Assembly (NCBI RefSeq): GCF_007827795.1
Contig: NZ_VITI01000027.1
Coordinates: 1-41,732 of the forward strand
DNA from: Azospirillum brasilense
GTDB taxonomy: Bacteria; Pseudomonadota; Alphaproteobacteria; Azospirillales; Azospirillaceae
Reading direction: 5' to 3'
DNA length: 41,732 nucleotides
Positions 1-7,872 of the stretch are shown in pieces (positions within the stretch are counted from its first letter, which is position 1; each line of letters begins with the position of its first letter). The notes beneath the pieces were generated by a model, which worked only from the letters and a program-made list of their open reading frames with translations, was not told the DNA's origin and made no database searches. The translations under genes and the position numbers were made by a program.

Positions 1-174
1 CACCACATCAACGTGAACGTCTTCGACCGCGAGACGCTGCTGCACGCCATGGACCATCCGGAGCTGTATCCGCAGCTGACCATCCGGGTGTCGGGTTACG
101 CGGTGAACTTCATCAAGCTGACCCGCGAGCAGCAGATGGACGTCATCAGCCGCACCTTCCATGGGGCGCATTGA
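1..174 (+). CDS. pflB: Pyruvate formate-lyase, C-terminal fragment
   Basis: This is the last 57 codons of a gene that begins outside the window. The product would cleave pyruvate with CoA to acetyl-CoA and formate under anaerobic conditions. The fragment carries the glycyl-radical motif RVSGYAVNF, with the radical glycine codon at 94-96. It is followed by the family ending LTREQQMDVISRTFH, very close to E. coli PflB. The reading frame is open from base 1 to a TGA at 172-174. A glycyl-radical enzyme implies a fermentative or micro-oxic mode of life for the host. Other glycyl-radical enzymes share the motif, but the YPQLTIRVSGYAV context is specific for PflB. Confidence 0.93.
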   Translation, partial: HHINVNVFDRETLLHAMDHPELYPQLTIRVSGYAVNFIKLTREQQMDVISRTFHGAH

Positions 175-204
175 GGCGCAGCTGAGTTGTCGAAGCGCAG
201 TATT

Positions 205-314
205 GCCCCCACCCTAACCCTCCCCCGCTGGGCGGGGGAGGGGACAAATCTCCCTCTCCCGCGTAAGCGGGGGAGGGAAGGGGCCCGCGGCGGAGCCGTG
301 GGAAGGGTGGGGGT
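205..314. repeat. Palindromic CCCTCCCC repeat, copy 1
   Basis: This intergenic element contains two adjacent hairpins: CCTCCCCCGC paired with GGCGGGGGAGG (about 219-241) and CCCTCTCCCGC paired with GCGGGGGAGGG (about 252-277). Outer arms CCCCACCCT and AGGGTGGGGG can fold over them. The same architecture recurs at 4986-5088 and, in expanded form, at 13871-14048. It lies between the convergent pflB and sigma-54 regulator genes, so it may also act as a bidirectional transcription barrier. Such dispersed palindromes are common in alphaproteobacterial genomes. Confidence 0.75.
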
Positions 315-329
315 CCTCCTCCAAGACCT

Positions 330-1766
330 TCACACCACCCCCTGCGCGTCCTCCTTGATCCCCAGCGCCTGCATCCGCTCGTAGAGCGAGGCCCGCGAAA
401 TCCCCAGCAGCTTGGCGGCCTTCGCCTTCACCCCGCCGGTGCGCGACAGGGCGCCGATGATGGCAGCGCGTTCCGTGTCCTTCAGCACGTCGCTCAAGGG
501 ACGGTTTCCGCCCTCCGCCGGGCGGTCGGCCGAGCCGGCCGGACCCGCCGTGCGCGGCAGGGCGGCGCGGATGTGCTCGGCGGTCAGGGCCGCGTCGTCG
601 GTCATGGCCGACACCCGTTCCAGCACGTTGCGGAGTTCCCGCACGTTGCCCGGCCAGTCGTAATCCTCCAGAACGGCGATGGCCCCGGCGGTCAGCTCCC
701 GCGACGCGGCGGCGGTGGTGAAGGCCAGCTCGTCGAGGATGCGGTCGGCGATGCTGCCGATGTCCTCCGTCCGATCGCGCAACGGCGGCAGGGTGATCGG
801 AACCACGTTCAGCCGGTAATAGAGGTCGGCGCGGAACTGCCGCTCGCGGACCAGGGCGTCGAGGTCGCGGCTGGTCGCCGCGATCACCCGCAGATCGACG
901 CGCACCATCTTGTTGGAGCCGACCGCTTCGAACTCCCGCTCCTGAAGCACGCGCAGCAGCTTGGCCTGGAGCGGCAGCGGCATGTCGCCGATCTCGTCCA
1001 GGAACAGGGTGCCGCCGTCGGCCAACTGGAATTTGCCTTCGCGCATCTTGCGGTCGGCGCCGGTGTAGGCGCCGGGAGCGACGCCGAACAGCTCCGATTC
1101 CAGGAGGTTCTCCGGAATCGCCGCGACGTTCACCCCGACAAAGGGCGCGTTGGCGCGCGGGCTCGCGGCGTGGATGCCGTGGGCCAGCAGCTCCTTGCCG
1201 GTGCCCGTCTCGCCCAGCAGCAGGACGGTGCTGTCGAGCTGCGCGGCGCGACGGGCCAGGCGCTTCACCTCGCGCATGGAATCGCTGTTGCCGATCATCT
1301 GCGACAGGGAGTATTTCGCGCGCCGCTCCTGCGCGAGCTCCTGCCGGGTGCGGTTCAGCTCCTCCTGGAGCTTCTGGTACTTCGACATCAGCGGGCGCAG
1401 CCGGTCGGCCCGGTCGAACAGGGCGAAGCCGATGGCGCCGATCAGCGTCCCGTCCTCCGCACGCAGCGGCAGGCGGGTCACCACGATGGTCCGCTCCTTG
1501 ATGTCCATGAGGTCGAGCAGCATGGTCTGCCCGCTCTCCACCACATGGCGCATCTGGCTGTTGGGAATGACCTCCTCCACCGGGCGGCCCAGCGCGTCCT
1601 CCGGGTTGCCCGAATAGCCCAACAGCTCCAGATAGCGGTCGCCGATCCAGGCAATCCGCGCATGCTGGTCGACCACGATCAGCCCGACGCAGGCGTCCGC
1701 CAGATGGTGGAACAGCGACTCCACGGCCCTGGCCCGCAGATGTTCGAAGTTCGGTTCGAGGCTCAT
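330..1766 (-). CDS. PAS-domain sigma-54-dependent transcriptional activator
   Basis: This 478-residue protein is an enhancer-binding activator of sigma-54 RNA polymerase. An N-terminal PAS domain (about residues 15-130) is followed by a short coiled coil rich in Glu and Arg, then an AAA+ domain. That domain has Walker A GETGTGKE, a sigma-54 contact loop GAYTGA (the Tyr variant of GAFTGA) and Walker B GTLFLDEIGDM. A Fis-type helix-turn-helix (KAAKLLGISRASLYERMQAL) closes the protein. I chose the ATG at 1766 because AAGAAGGAAG lies just upstream and the PAS fold starts soon after; the frame stays open to 1871. There is no receiver domain, so a ligand or redox signal on PAS is more likely than phosphorylation. 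The target genes are unknown; pflB is the neighbour, in convergent orientation. Confidence 0.9.
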   Translation of the reverse strand: MSLEPNFEHLRARAVESLFHHLADACVGLIVVDQHARIAWIGDRYLELLGYSGNPEDALGRPVEEVIPNSQMRHVVESGQTMLLDLMDIKERTIVVTRLPLRAEDGTLIGAIGFALFDRADRLRPLMSKYQKLQEELNRTRQELAQERRAKYSLSQMIGNSDSMREVKRLARRAAQLDSTVLLLGETGTGKELLAHGIHAASPRANAPFVGVNVAAIPENLLESELFGVAPGAYTGADRKMREGKFQLADGGTLFLDEIGDMPLPLQAKLLRVLQEREFEAVGSNKMVRVDLRVIAATSRDLDALVRERQFRADLYYRLNVVPITLPPLRDRTEDIGSIADRILDELAFTTAAASRELTAGAIAVLEDYDWPGNVRELRNVLERVSAMTDDAALTAEHIRAALPRTAGPAGSADRPAEGGNRPLSDVLKDTERAAIIGALSRTGGVKAKAAKLLGISRASLYERMQALGIKEDAQGVV

Positions 1767-1969
1767 GCCTTCTTCCTTCTTGACGAGGGGCTTGATGGGG
1801 GGCGTCGCGGACCTAGCATCAAGTGGGAACACCATACCAGGGAATCCAGTTGGGGGATGCCCCGCCCCCACGCACGACGGTAATCCTATGCCGAATTACG
1901 CCGTGTGCCGCGGGACACGCTGTTGTATGGTGCGGCACGATTCCGACCGACCGAAGACTTCCCACTGGC
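1767..1969. promoter_or_regulatory. Divergent intergenic region with an 18-bp dyad
   Basis: This 203-bp region separates the sigma-54 activator (-) from the ECF sigma gene (+) and must hold both promoters. It contains a dyad CGTGT-N8-ACACG at 1902-1919 and a second, looser inverted repeat of G/C runs around 1853-1870. I could not identify a convincing -35/-10 pair by eye, so the promoters themselves are not placed. Confidence 0.4.
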
Positions 1970-2545
1970 ATGCTGCCGAAGGCCGATTCGAACGACCCGA
2001 CCATGCCGGGCCACGAGCAGCTGCTGCTTGCCGTCGCCCGCAACCGCGATTCCACCGCCTTCCGCACGCTGTTCGACCATTTCGCGCCGCGGATCAAGGC
2101 CTACATGCGCCGGCTGGGTGCCGACAGCAGCGCAGCGGAAGAGCTGGTCCAGGACGTCATGATGGTGGTGTGGCTCCGGGCCGACCGCTTCGACCCGGCG
2201 CTGGCCAGCGCGTCCACCTGGATCTACACCATCGCCCGCAACCGCCGGATCGACCGCGTCCGGCAGGAGCGGCGGCCGGAACTTCAGCCCGATGACCTGA
2301 TGTCGGACGTTGGGGAGGAGCCCGCGCCCGATCATCAGTTCGAAGCCGCGGAAACGGCTTTCCGCCTGCGCGCGGTGATCGGCAACCTGCCGCCGGAGCA
2401 GGCCGACGTGTTGCGGCTCGCCTATTACGAGGACAAGGTTCATGCGGAAATCTCCGCCGAACGCGGCATCCCCCTGGGCACCGTGAAGACCCGTTTGCGG
2501 CTGGCCCTCGTCCGTCTGCGCCGGGCCTTCGAGGAGGGTGCGTGA
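1970..2545 (+). CDS. rpoE: RNA polymerase ECF sigma factor, RpoE family
   Basis: This 191-residue ECF sigma factor would direct RNA polymerase to stress promoters. Region 2 (about residues 20-95) includes STWIYTIARNRRIDRVRQ, the usual core and -10 binding helix. Region 4 (about 125-185) ends in IPLGTVKTRLRLALVRLRR, the -35 recognition helix. The start at 1970 gives a normal family length; ATG 2003 (MPGHEQ) is a good alternative, and the frame is open further upstream. The stop overlaps the anti-sigma start as GTGA, so the two proteins are translationally coupled. Paired with a ChrR-type anti-sigma factor, it belongs to the group that handles singlet oxygen in Rhodobacter and carotenoid control in Azospirillum. 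That role is family knowledge, not shown here. Confidence 0.92.
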   Translation: MLPKADSNDPTMPGHEQLLLAVARNRDSTAFRTLFDHFAPRIKAYMRRLGADSSAAEELVQDVMMVVWLRADRFDPALASASTWIYTIARNRRIDRVRQERRPELQPDDLMSDVGEEPAPDHQFEAAETAFRLRAVIGNLPPEQADVLRLAYYEDKVHAEISAERGIPLGTVKTRLRLALVRLRRAFEEGA

Positions 2546-3195
2546 TCGTGCCGGCCCATCATCCCGCCCCCGAACTGCTTCTCGACTACGCCGCCGGCAG
2601 CCTGCGCGAGGTGCAGTCGCTGCTGGTCGCCGCGCATCTCGCCTATTGTCCGGAGTGCCGGGCGCAGGTTGCGGAGTTGGAAGCCTGCGGCGGCGTCCTG
2701 CTGGCGGATCTGCCGCCGGAGCCGGTGTCCGATTCCCTGTTCGGCACCCTGATGACCCGGTTGGACGGTGCGGTGGCCACGCCGCCGCCTGTTCCCGCGC
2801 CGGCCGGAAAGAGCCTGTTTCCCGGCCCGTTGCGCCGCGCCATCGGGGCGGAACCGGAGGCGCTGGAGTGGGTGCGCGTCGTTCCGGGCGTCCACCTGTC
2901 GGCCTGGGGCATTGGTGCGGGGACGGCTTCGGCCTGCCTGCTGCGCATGGCGCCGAGGTCGCGGGTGCCGGCCCACCGTCACACCGACAGCGAGATGCTG
3001 CTGGTTATGAAGGGCGGATTCTCCGACGAGTTCGGGGCTTATCGGGTCGGCGACGTGGCGTCCTACGACACCGGCACGCCGCACCACGCCGTGGCCGACG
3101 CGGATGGCGAATGCCTGTGCCTGCTGGTGCAGGATCAACCCCTGGTGTTCACCGGCCCGCTCGGCTGGCTGCTCAACCGTGGTTTCCGCTTCTGA
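2542..3195 (+). CDS. chrR: ChrR-type zinc/cupin anti-sigma factor
   Basis: This 217-residue cytoplasmic anti-sigma factor is expected to sequester the upstream RpoE until a stress signal releases it. The N-terminal zinc anti-sigma domain shows H32-x3-C36-x2-C39, plus early histidines H6/H7 that can supply the fourth ligand. The C-terminal cupin (about 110-205) contains AHRHTDSE and a later PHH, which together match the His-His-Glu-His metal site that senses oxidants in Rhodobacter ChrR. Translation starts at GTG 2542, inside the sigma stop. Domain order and length match ChrR along the whole protein. Confidence 0.92.
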   Translation: MIVPAHHPAPELLLDYAAGSLREVQSLLVAAHLAYCPECRAQVAELEACGGVLLADLPPEPVSDSLFGTLMTRLDGAVATPPPVPAPAGKSLFPGPLRRAIGAEPEALEWVRVVPGVHLSAWGIGAGTASACLLRMAPRSRVPAHRHTDSEMLLVMKGGFSDEFGAYRVGDVASYDTGTPHHAVADADGECLCLLVQDQPLVFTGPLGWLLNRGFRF

Positions 3196-3263
3196 TCGGA
3201 AAACTGGAACGGGACAGGAACATTCCTTTCCCGCCGCGGGCGCGCTGCTGTTAGACTGCGGCC

Positions 3264-4463
3264 ATGGCTGTGTTCGACGATTGCAAGGCCCTGTGCCGCG
3301 ACTGCGCGGCGGCTCTCCGCGGGAGCGAGCCGCGCTGTGCGAAATGCGGCGGCCGGCGGCTGGTCCGGCATGACGAGTTGCACGGCCTCGCCATCGGTCA
3401 CATCGACTGCGACGCCTTCTACGCCACGGTGGAGAAGCGCGACCGGCCCGAGTTGGTCAGCCGCCCGCTGATCATCGGCGGCGACCGGCGTGGAGTGGTC
3501 GCCGCCTGCTGCTACATCGCGCGGATGGCCGGGGTGCGCTCCGCCATGCCGATGTGGCAGGCGCTGGAGGCCTGTCCGGACGCCGTCGTGCTGCGGCCCG
3601 ACATGGCGAAGTACAAGGCTGTGGGCCGGCAGGCGCGGGAGCTGATGCACGCCTTCACGCTGCTGGTCGAGCCGCTGTCCATCGACGAGGCCTTTCTCGA
3701 CCTGTCCGGCGTGGCGGAACGGCTGAGCATCAGCCCGGCCCAGGCGCTGGCCGAACTGATCCGCCGGTTCGAGAGCCAGCTGGGCATCACCGCCTCGGTC
3801 GGGCTCAGCTACAACAAGCTGTTCGCCAAGATCGCCTCCGACCTGGAGAAGCCGCGGGGATTCTCGGTGATCGGGCGGGGGCAGGCGCTCGACTTCCTGG
3901 CGCCGAAGCCGGTGTCGATCCTGTGGGGCGTCGGGCCGGTGCTCCAGCGCAAGCTTCAATCGGACGGAATCCGCACGGTCGGCGACCTGCACGGCTGGTC
4001 GGAGATCGACCTCGTGCGCCGCCACGGCAAGATGGGCCGCCTGCTGCACCGCTTTGCCCGCGGTCAGGACGACCGTCGGGTGGAGCCGGAGTCGCCGAGC
4101 AAGAGCATTTCCGCGGAGACGACCTTCGATTGGGAGACCGCCGACAAGGCCGCGCTGAAGGACGCGCTGCGCCCGCTGGCCGAAACGGTGGCGCGTCGCC
4201 TGTCCGCCGCGGGCTTGCGGGGGCGCAGCGTGGTGCTGAAGATGAAGACCGCCGATTTCCAGACGATCACCCGCTCCCGCCGGGTCGATCCGCCCGCGCG
4301 ATCGGCGGGGCTGATCTGGCAGACCGGCTGCGAGATGCTGGATGCCGAGCCGGACGGACGGTCGATCCGCCTGATCGGCGTCGGCTGCACCGACCTGCTC
4401 GACCCGGAGACCGAGGCGGAACCGGGGCTGTTCGACGGATTCGCTCCGTCTCCGCCGGGTTGA
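3264..4463 (+). CDS. dinB: DNA polymerase IV with N-terminal zinc ribbon
   Basis: This 399-residue Y-family polymerase carries out translesion DNA synthesis. The palm motif HIDCDAFYATVE holds the metal ligand D48, and SIDEAFLDLSG supplies D141 and E142, so the active site looks intact. The helix-hairpin-helix and little-finger domains follow at about 170-350. An N-terminal extension of about 40 residues carries CRDC and CAKC pairs (C11/C14 and C25/C28), a likely zinc ribbon; as far as I recall, alphaproteobacterial DinB proteins often have this. It stands alone on the plus strand 68 bp after chrR, and I see no clear LexA box upstream. It is not part of the T6SS. Confidence 0.93.
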   Translation: MAVFDDCKALCRDCAAALRGSEPRCAKCGGRRLVRHDELHGLAIGHIDCDAFYATVEKRDRPELVSRPLIIGGDRRGVVAACCYIARMAGVRSAMPMWQALEACPDAVVLRPDMAKYKAVGRQARELMHAFTLLVEPLSIDEAFLDLSGVAERLSISPAQALAELIRRFESQLGITASVGLSYNKLFAKIASDLEKPRGFSVIGRGQALDFLAPKPVSILWGVGPVLQRKLQSDGIRTVGDLHGWSEIDLVRRHGKMGRLLHRFARGQDDRRVEPESPSKSISAETTFDWETADKAALKDALRPLAETVARRLSAAGLRGRSVVLKMKTADFQTITRSRRVDPPARSAGLIWQTGCEMLDAEPDGRSIRLIGVGCTDLLDPETEAEPGLFDGFAPSPPG

Positions 4464-4469
4464 AGCGAA

Positions 4470-4494
4470 TTCGGACCAATCCGGTCCAGGGACC
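4470..4494. promoter_or_regulatory. GGACC/GGTCC dyad region after dinB
   Basis: Between dinB and the PAAR-like gene the sequence holds GGACC-N5-GGTCC (4473-4487) followed by a further GGACC (4490-4494). The first half lies in the 10-mer TTCGGACCAA (4470-4479), which recurs exactly at 23918-23927. It could be a dinB terminator stem, although no T run follows, or an operator for the T6SS-associated gene at 4558. Confidence 0.35.
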
Positions 4495-4557
4495 GCTTGC
4501 CGCGGGGCGATGGAGGCGCACACTCTTCGCCTGGACGTTTCGGTATGGAGAGACGGG

Positions 4558-4950
4558 ATGAGTCAGGCGGTGTGCGCGGGCGCCATGATGACCTGCAGCT
4601 TCGGGGCGGCGCCGTCCGCCCTGGTGGTGCTGCCGCTGAACCGGACGATGGCCGGCGGCCCGCCGATGGCGAACATCATGGACAACAAGCCGATCATGAA
4701 CATCCCGCCTTTCGGTGTCTGCACCAGCCCGGCCAACCCGATGGTCGCCTCGATGATTCCGGTGCCGCCGCCGGGTGTGATCAAGCCGCAGCCCTGCGTT
4801 CCCTGCACCGTCGCCCCCTGGGTGCCCGGCGCCCCGACCGTGATGGTCGGGAACATGCCGGCCCTGACATCCACCAGCAAGCTGATGTGCAACTGGGGCG
4901 GGGTGATCCAGATCACGCTGCCGGGGCAGTTCACGGTGCAGACGCCGTGA
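4558..4950 (+). CDS. DUF4280 PAAR-like spike protein
   Basis: This 130-residue protein has the DUF4280 (PAAR-like) layout, with glycine- and proline-rich segments. An N-terminal Cys pair (C6, C13) is followed by NIPPFGVCTSPANP, PCVPC, a TPW-like APWVPG and LMCNWGGVIQI. In this family a small cone binds the VgrG tip, and the conserved cysteines and a histidine or cysteine set bind metal. There is no C-terminal toxin extension, so it is a bare spike or a cargo adaptor. ATG 4558 was preferred to the in-frame ATG 4510 because GGAGAG lies just before it. It is transcribed towards vgrG on the opposite strand, with palindromic repeat copy 2 between the two units. Confidence 0.8.
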   Translation: MSQAVCAGAMMTCSFGAAPSALVVLPLNRTMAGGPPMANIMDNKPIMNIPPFGVCTSPANPMVASMIPVPPPGVIKPQPCVPCTVAPWVPGAPTVMVGNMPALTSTSKLMCNWGGVIQITLPGQFTVQTP

Positions 4951-4985
4951 GGTGTGCGGGGATGTGAGTTGTGGGGGGCGTTCTT

Positions 4986-5088
4986 GCCCCCTCCCTAACC
5001 CTCCCCCGCTATCGCAGGGGAGGGGACGGACGCCGCTTCGCAGAAGGCACCCTCTCCCGCAACGCGGGGGAGGGTCGGGGTGGGGGCA
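4986..5088. repeat. Palindromic CCCTCCCC repeat, copy 2
   Basis: This element has outer arms TGCCCCC and GGGGGCA. Its inner hairpins are CCCTCCCCCGCT against GCAGGGGAGGGG (about 4999-5024) and ACCCTCTCCCGC against GCGGGGGAGGGT (about 5049-5075). It sits between the convergent PAAR-like gene and the MORN-like gene and could terminate both. It shares sequence and layout with copy 1 at 205-314. Confidence 0.75.
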
Positions 5089-5113
5089 AAGTTCTTAAAA
5101 CAACGGTCTGCCC

Positions 5114-5779
5114 TCACCCCGCCGGGGGCTGCAGCACGGCGATTTCCTTGCCGTCCTCCGAATAGGTCCGCAGCGGTTCGATCAGCAGGCCGCGGCGGTA
5201 GACGCCGTGCTGCATCAGCGCGCCGGAGGGGAAGAAGCGGCGCAGCACGCCGTCCTGGAGCCCGTCCAGGAAGGCGGCGCGCTCGCTCACCGTGCCGTCG
5301 TCATAGTAGCCCAGCACCGGGCCGTGCAGACGGTCGTTGGCGTAGCTCTCCCGCCGCATCGGGCGGCCCTGCGGGCTGTGGAACAGCGCTTCCCCCTCGC
5401 GCTTGCCGTCGCCGTACTGGAAGACGGCGGCGACGGTGCCGGCCTCGTGGAAGAAGACGGACGGCCCGTCGAGAAGGCCGTTGCGGTAGGTCATGCGGCA
5501 GGTCGGGCGGGCGTTGGCGTAGAAGGTGGTCAGTCCATGCTGCACGCCGTCCACATACTCCGCCACCTGGACCAGGGCGCCGCCGGGGGCGTAGTTGCGC
5601 ACCTCCCCGTGCAGCCTGCCGGCGCGCAGCCGGGCGCGCAGGATCGGGTGCCCATCGTCGCCATAGGCGGTATAGAGGCCATGGAACAACTCGTCGCGCA
5701 TCTCGCCGCTGCGCACGATGCGGCCCTGCTCGTCGCGCTCCTCCACGGGTTGGGGAGCGGATGCAGCTTCGTCGGCCAT
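5114..5779 (-). CDS. MORN/YwqK-type repeat protein, last gene of T6SS arm 1
   Basis: This 221-residue protein consists of about eight short beta-hairpin repeats of the MORN/YwqK type. Examples are GELHGEVRNYAPGG-like and DGVQHGLTTFYANARP, with the G-x-x-x-x-Y/F pattern recurring every 20-25 residues. No signal peptide or membrane segment is present. The start codon lies one base beyond the vgrG stop, so the two are co-translated. Repeat proteins of this type are found beside contractile injection genes and toxins as adaptors, immunity proteins or cargo; which applies here cannot be told from sequence. Being placed directly after vgrG, it is a candidate VgrG partner. Confidence 0.7.
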   Translation of the reverse strand: MADEAASAPQPVEERDEQGRIVRSGEMRDELFHGLYTAYGDDGHPILRARLRAGRLHGEVRNYAPGGALVQVAEYVDGVQHGLTTFYANARPTCRMTYRNGLLDGPSVFFHEAGTVAAVFQYGDGKREGEALFHSPQGRPMRRESYANDRLHGPVLGYYDDGTVSERAAFLDGLQDGVLRRFFPSGALMQHGVYRRGLLIEPLRTYSEDGKEIAVLQPPAG

Positions 5780-5780
5780 C

Positions 5781-7856
5781 TCAGTTCACCTTCACCAGGG
5801 TGCCCTTGACGGTGAGGATGCCACCGGCGCTGACCTCGCCCATGCCCTGGGCCTTCAGCGCGGCGGACAGCCCTTCGGCGGACAGGGCGAGGCCGGCCTT
5901 GAGGTTCATCCCCATGCTGGCCTTGATGTCCATGCCCATGCCCGACTTGATCTCCATGGCCATGCCGGACTTCGCGTTGAAGGCGCCGCCGGCGTCGAGC
6001 TTCATGTCCGTCCCGGACTTGACGCCGACCTCGCCAGAGGTGGCGGTCACCTTCACCGACTTGCCCTTGATGACCACGTCGCCGGTCACGTCGATGGTCA
6101 GGTTGCCCTTCACGGTCAGGGTGTAGTCGCCGTCGGCCTTGTGGATGAAGTCGGCCTTGTTGGTGTGGGTCTCGTTGCCCTTCACCGTCACGGCGCGCGT
6201 GCCCTTCGCGACGTCGTGCGTCTCGTTGCCTTCCGACACGGTGATGCTGTGATCGTTCTTCACGGTCAGCTTGCGATCGTGCTGGATGTCGATGGTGCTG
6301 TCGTTCTCGACCGTCTCCACCTCGTCGTGTTTGATGAGGCGGGTCACGTCGTTCAACACCTCGACGTTCATGTCCTTCTGGGCGTGAACGAAAATCTCCT
6401 CGGCATCGGCCTTGTCCTCGAAACGGATCTCGTTGAACTTGCCGGTGCCGTTCTTCGAGGTCTGGGTCTTGATGGTGCTCTTGGTCGAATCGTCGGGCAG
6501 CGTGTAGGGCACGGTCTGCTCCGCGTTGTAGACGGAGCCGGTGACCAGCGGGCGGTCGGGGTCGCCGTCGAGAAAGGTCACCACCACCTCCTGCCCGACG
6601 CGCGGGAAGAACATGATGCCGTAGTTCTTGCCCGCCCAGTTCTGGGCGACGCGGACCCAGCAGGAGCTTTTCTCGTCCTTCTTGCCCAGCCGGTCCCAGT
6701 GGAACTGCACCTTGATGCGCCCGTACTTGTCGAGCCAGATCTCCTCCCCGCTCTTGCCGACGACGATGGCGGTCTGGGTGGAGTGGATGCGCGGCTTCAC
6801 CGCCGTGTCGAGCGGGCGGAAGGGCAGGTCCGGTGGGAAGGCGGTGAAATGGGCGTTGAAATGGCCGCTCGCCCCGTCGATGCGCACGGAATGCAGGACA
6901 TATTCGGCGTTCAGGTCGCTCTTGCGGTGGCCGGACACGGTGATGCGCGTCCCGGCCTCCAACGAGCGGCATTCGCCGCTGCCGCGCACCCGGCGACCGG
7001 GAAAGGCCAGAGCCTGCTGGCGCAGCTTGGCCAGCGCCTCCCCATCCGCCGAGGTGGTGTGGCGGCTCAGATAGTCGCTGACCGTGCCGAAGCCCGACGC
7101 GCCTTCCGCCGTGGCGTAGAGGTCGGTCGAGGGCGTTTCGAAATGATAGCTGTCGATGCCGTAGCTCTTGGATGTGACGCGCCGCTCGACGCTGAGCCCG
7201 TTCAGCACGTTGTCCTCGTCGTCGTGCCCTTCGGTGGCGCGGTACTCGAAGGCGTCGAGCAGCGGGCTCTTGGCGAAGGCGCTGTCGCTGTCGCCCAGCA
7301 CCAGCGTGTGCTTCCCGTCCTCATGCGCGAAATAGTAGAAGATGCCTTCCTCTTCGAGCAGCCGGGCGACGAAATTGTAGTCGGTCTCGCGGTACTGCAC
7401 GCAATATTCACGCTTGGCGTAGGTTCCGGTCAGCGACTTCTTAAGATCGGTGTAGCCGGCACCCTTGCAGACCTCCTCGACGATTTCGGGGACCGTCTTC
7501 TCCTGGAAGATGCGGCAGTCGCCGGAATGGGTCAGCATCCACAGCCAGGGGTGAAGCTCCGCCTCGTAATGGGCGACTTGGCTGCGGTCGTCGACGTGGG
7601 TCAGCTCGATCCGCCCGACGATGGCGTTGATGTGGCGCACCGTCTCCTGGTCGCCGAGCGTGACGGCGACGGTCACCGCCTTGCCGACGACACGGTCGAA
7701 GGCGATGTCCTCGTCCGACGAAATCATGGTGACGCGGTAGGTGAACAGCGACGACAGCCGCTCCTCCCCCACGATGGTGCGCAGCGCCAGCGCGTCCGCC
7801 CCCAACGGGGTGGTGATGGACAGATACTGGCCGTCCTGGGCAAAGCGTTTCGCCAT
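5781..7856 (-). CDS. vgrG: T6SS spike protein VgrG (TssI)
   Basis: This 691-residue protein forms the trimeric tip of the T6SS tube. The N-terminal gp27-like part (about 1-370) includes the typical REYCVQYRETDYNFVARLLEEEG. The gp5 OB fold follows, with GRIKVQFHWDR and SSCWVRVAQNWAG. A long beta-helical needle completes the C terminus and is rich in imperfect repeats such as EIKSGMGMDIKASMGMNLKAG (residue numbers about 620-650). No extra effector domain follows the needle, so it is not an evolved VgrG. The start ATG 7856 has GGGGAA upstream and lies 16 bp after clpV. The PAAR-like gene at 4558 could supply the sharpened tip. Confidence 0.96.
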   Translation of the reverse strand: MAKRFAQDGQYLSITTPLGADALALRTIVGEERLSSLFTYRVTMISSDEDIAFDRVVGKAVTVAVTLGDQETVRHINAIVGRIELTHVDDRSQVAHYEAELHPWLWMLTHSGDCRIFQEKTVPEIVEEVCKGAGYTDLKKSLTGTYAKREYCVQYRETDYNFVARLLEEEGIFYYFAHEDGKHTLVLGDSDSAFAKSPLLDAFEYRATEGHDDEDNVLNGLSVERRVTSKSYGIDSYHFETPSTDLYATAEGASGFGTVSDYLSRHTTSADGEALAKLRQQALAFPGRRVRGSGECRSLEAGTRITVSGHRKSDLNAEYVLHSVRIDGASGHFNAHFTAFPPDLPFRPLDTAVKPRIHSTQTAIVVGKSGEEIWLDKYGRIKVQFHWDRLGKKDEKSSCWVRVAQNWAGKNYGIMFFPRVGQEVVVTFLDGDPDRPLVTGSVYNAEQTVPYTLPDDSTKSTIKTQTSKNGTGKFNEIRFEDKADAEEIFVHAQKDMNVEVLNDVTRLIKHDEVETVENDSTIDIQHDRKLTVKNDHSITVSEGNETHDVAKGTRAVTVKGNETHTNKADFIHKADGDYTLTVKGNLTIDVTGDVVIKGKSVKVTATSGEVGVKSGTDMKLDAGGAFNAKSGMAMEIKSGMGMDIKASMGMNLKAGLALSAEGLSAALKAQGMGEVSAGGILTVKGTLVKVN

Positions 7857-7872
7857 GATCGCCGTTCCCCGT

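Noticed and set aside
3264..3384. Zinc-ribbon N terminus of DinB as a novel fusion
   Set aside because: The CxxC pairs are real, but I recall this extension as common in alphaproteobacterial DNA polymerase IV, so it is not unusual.
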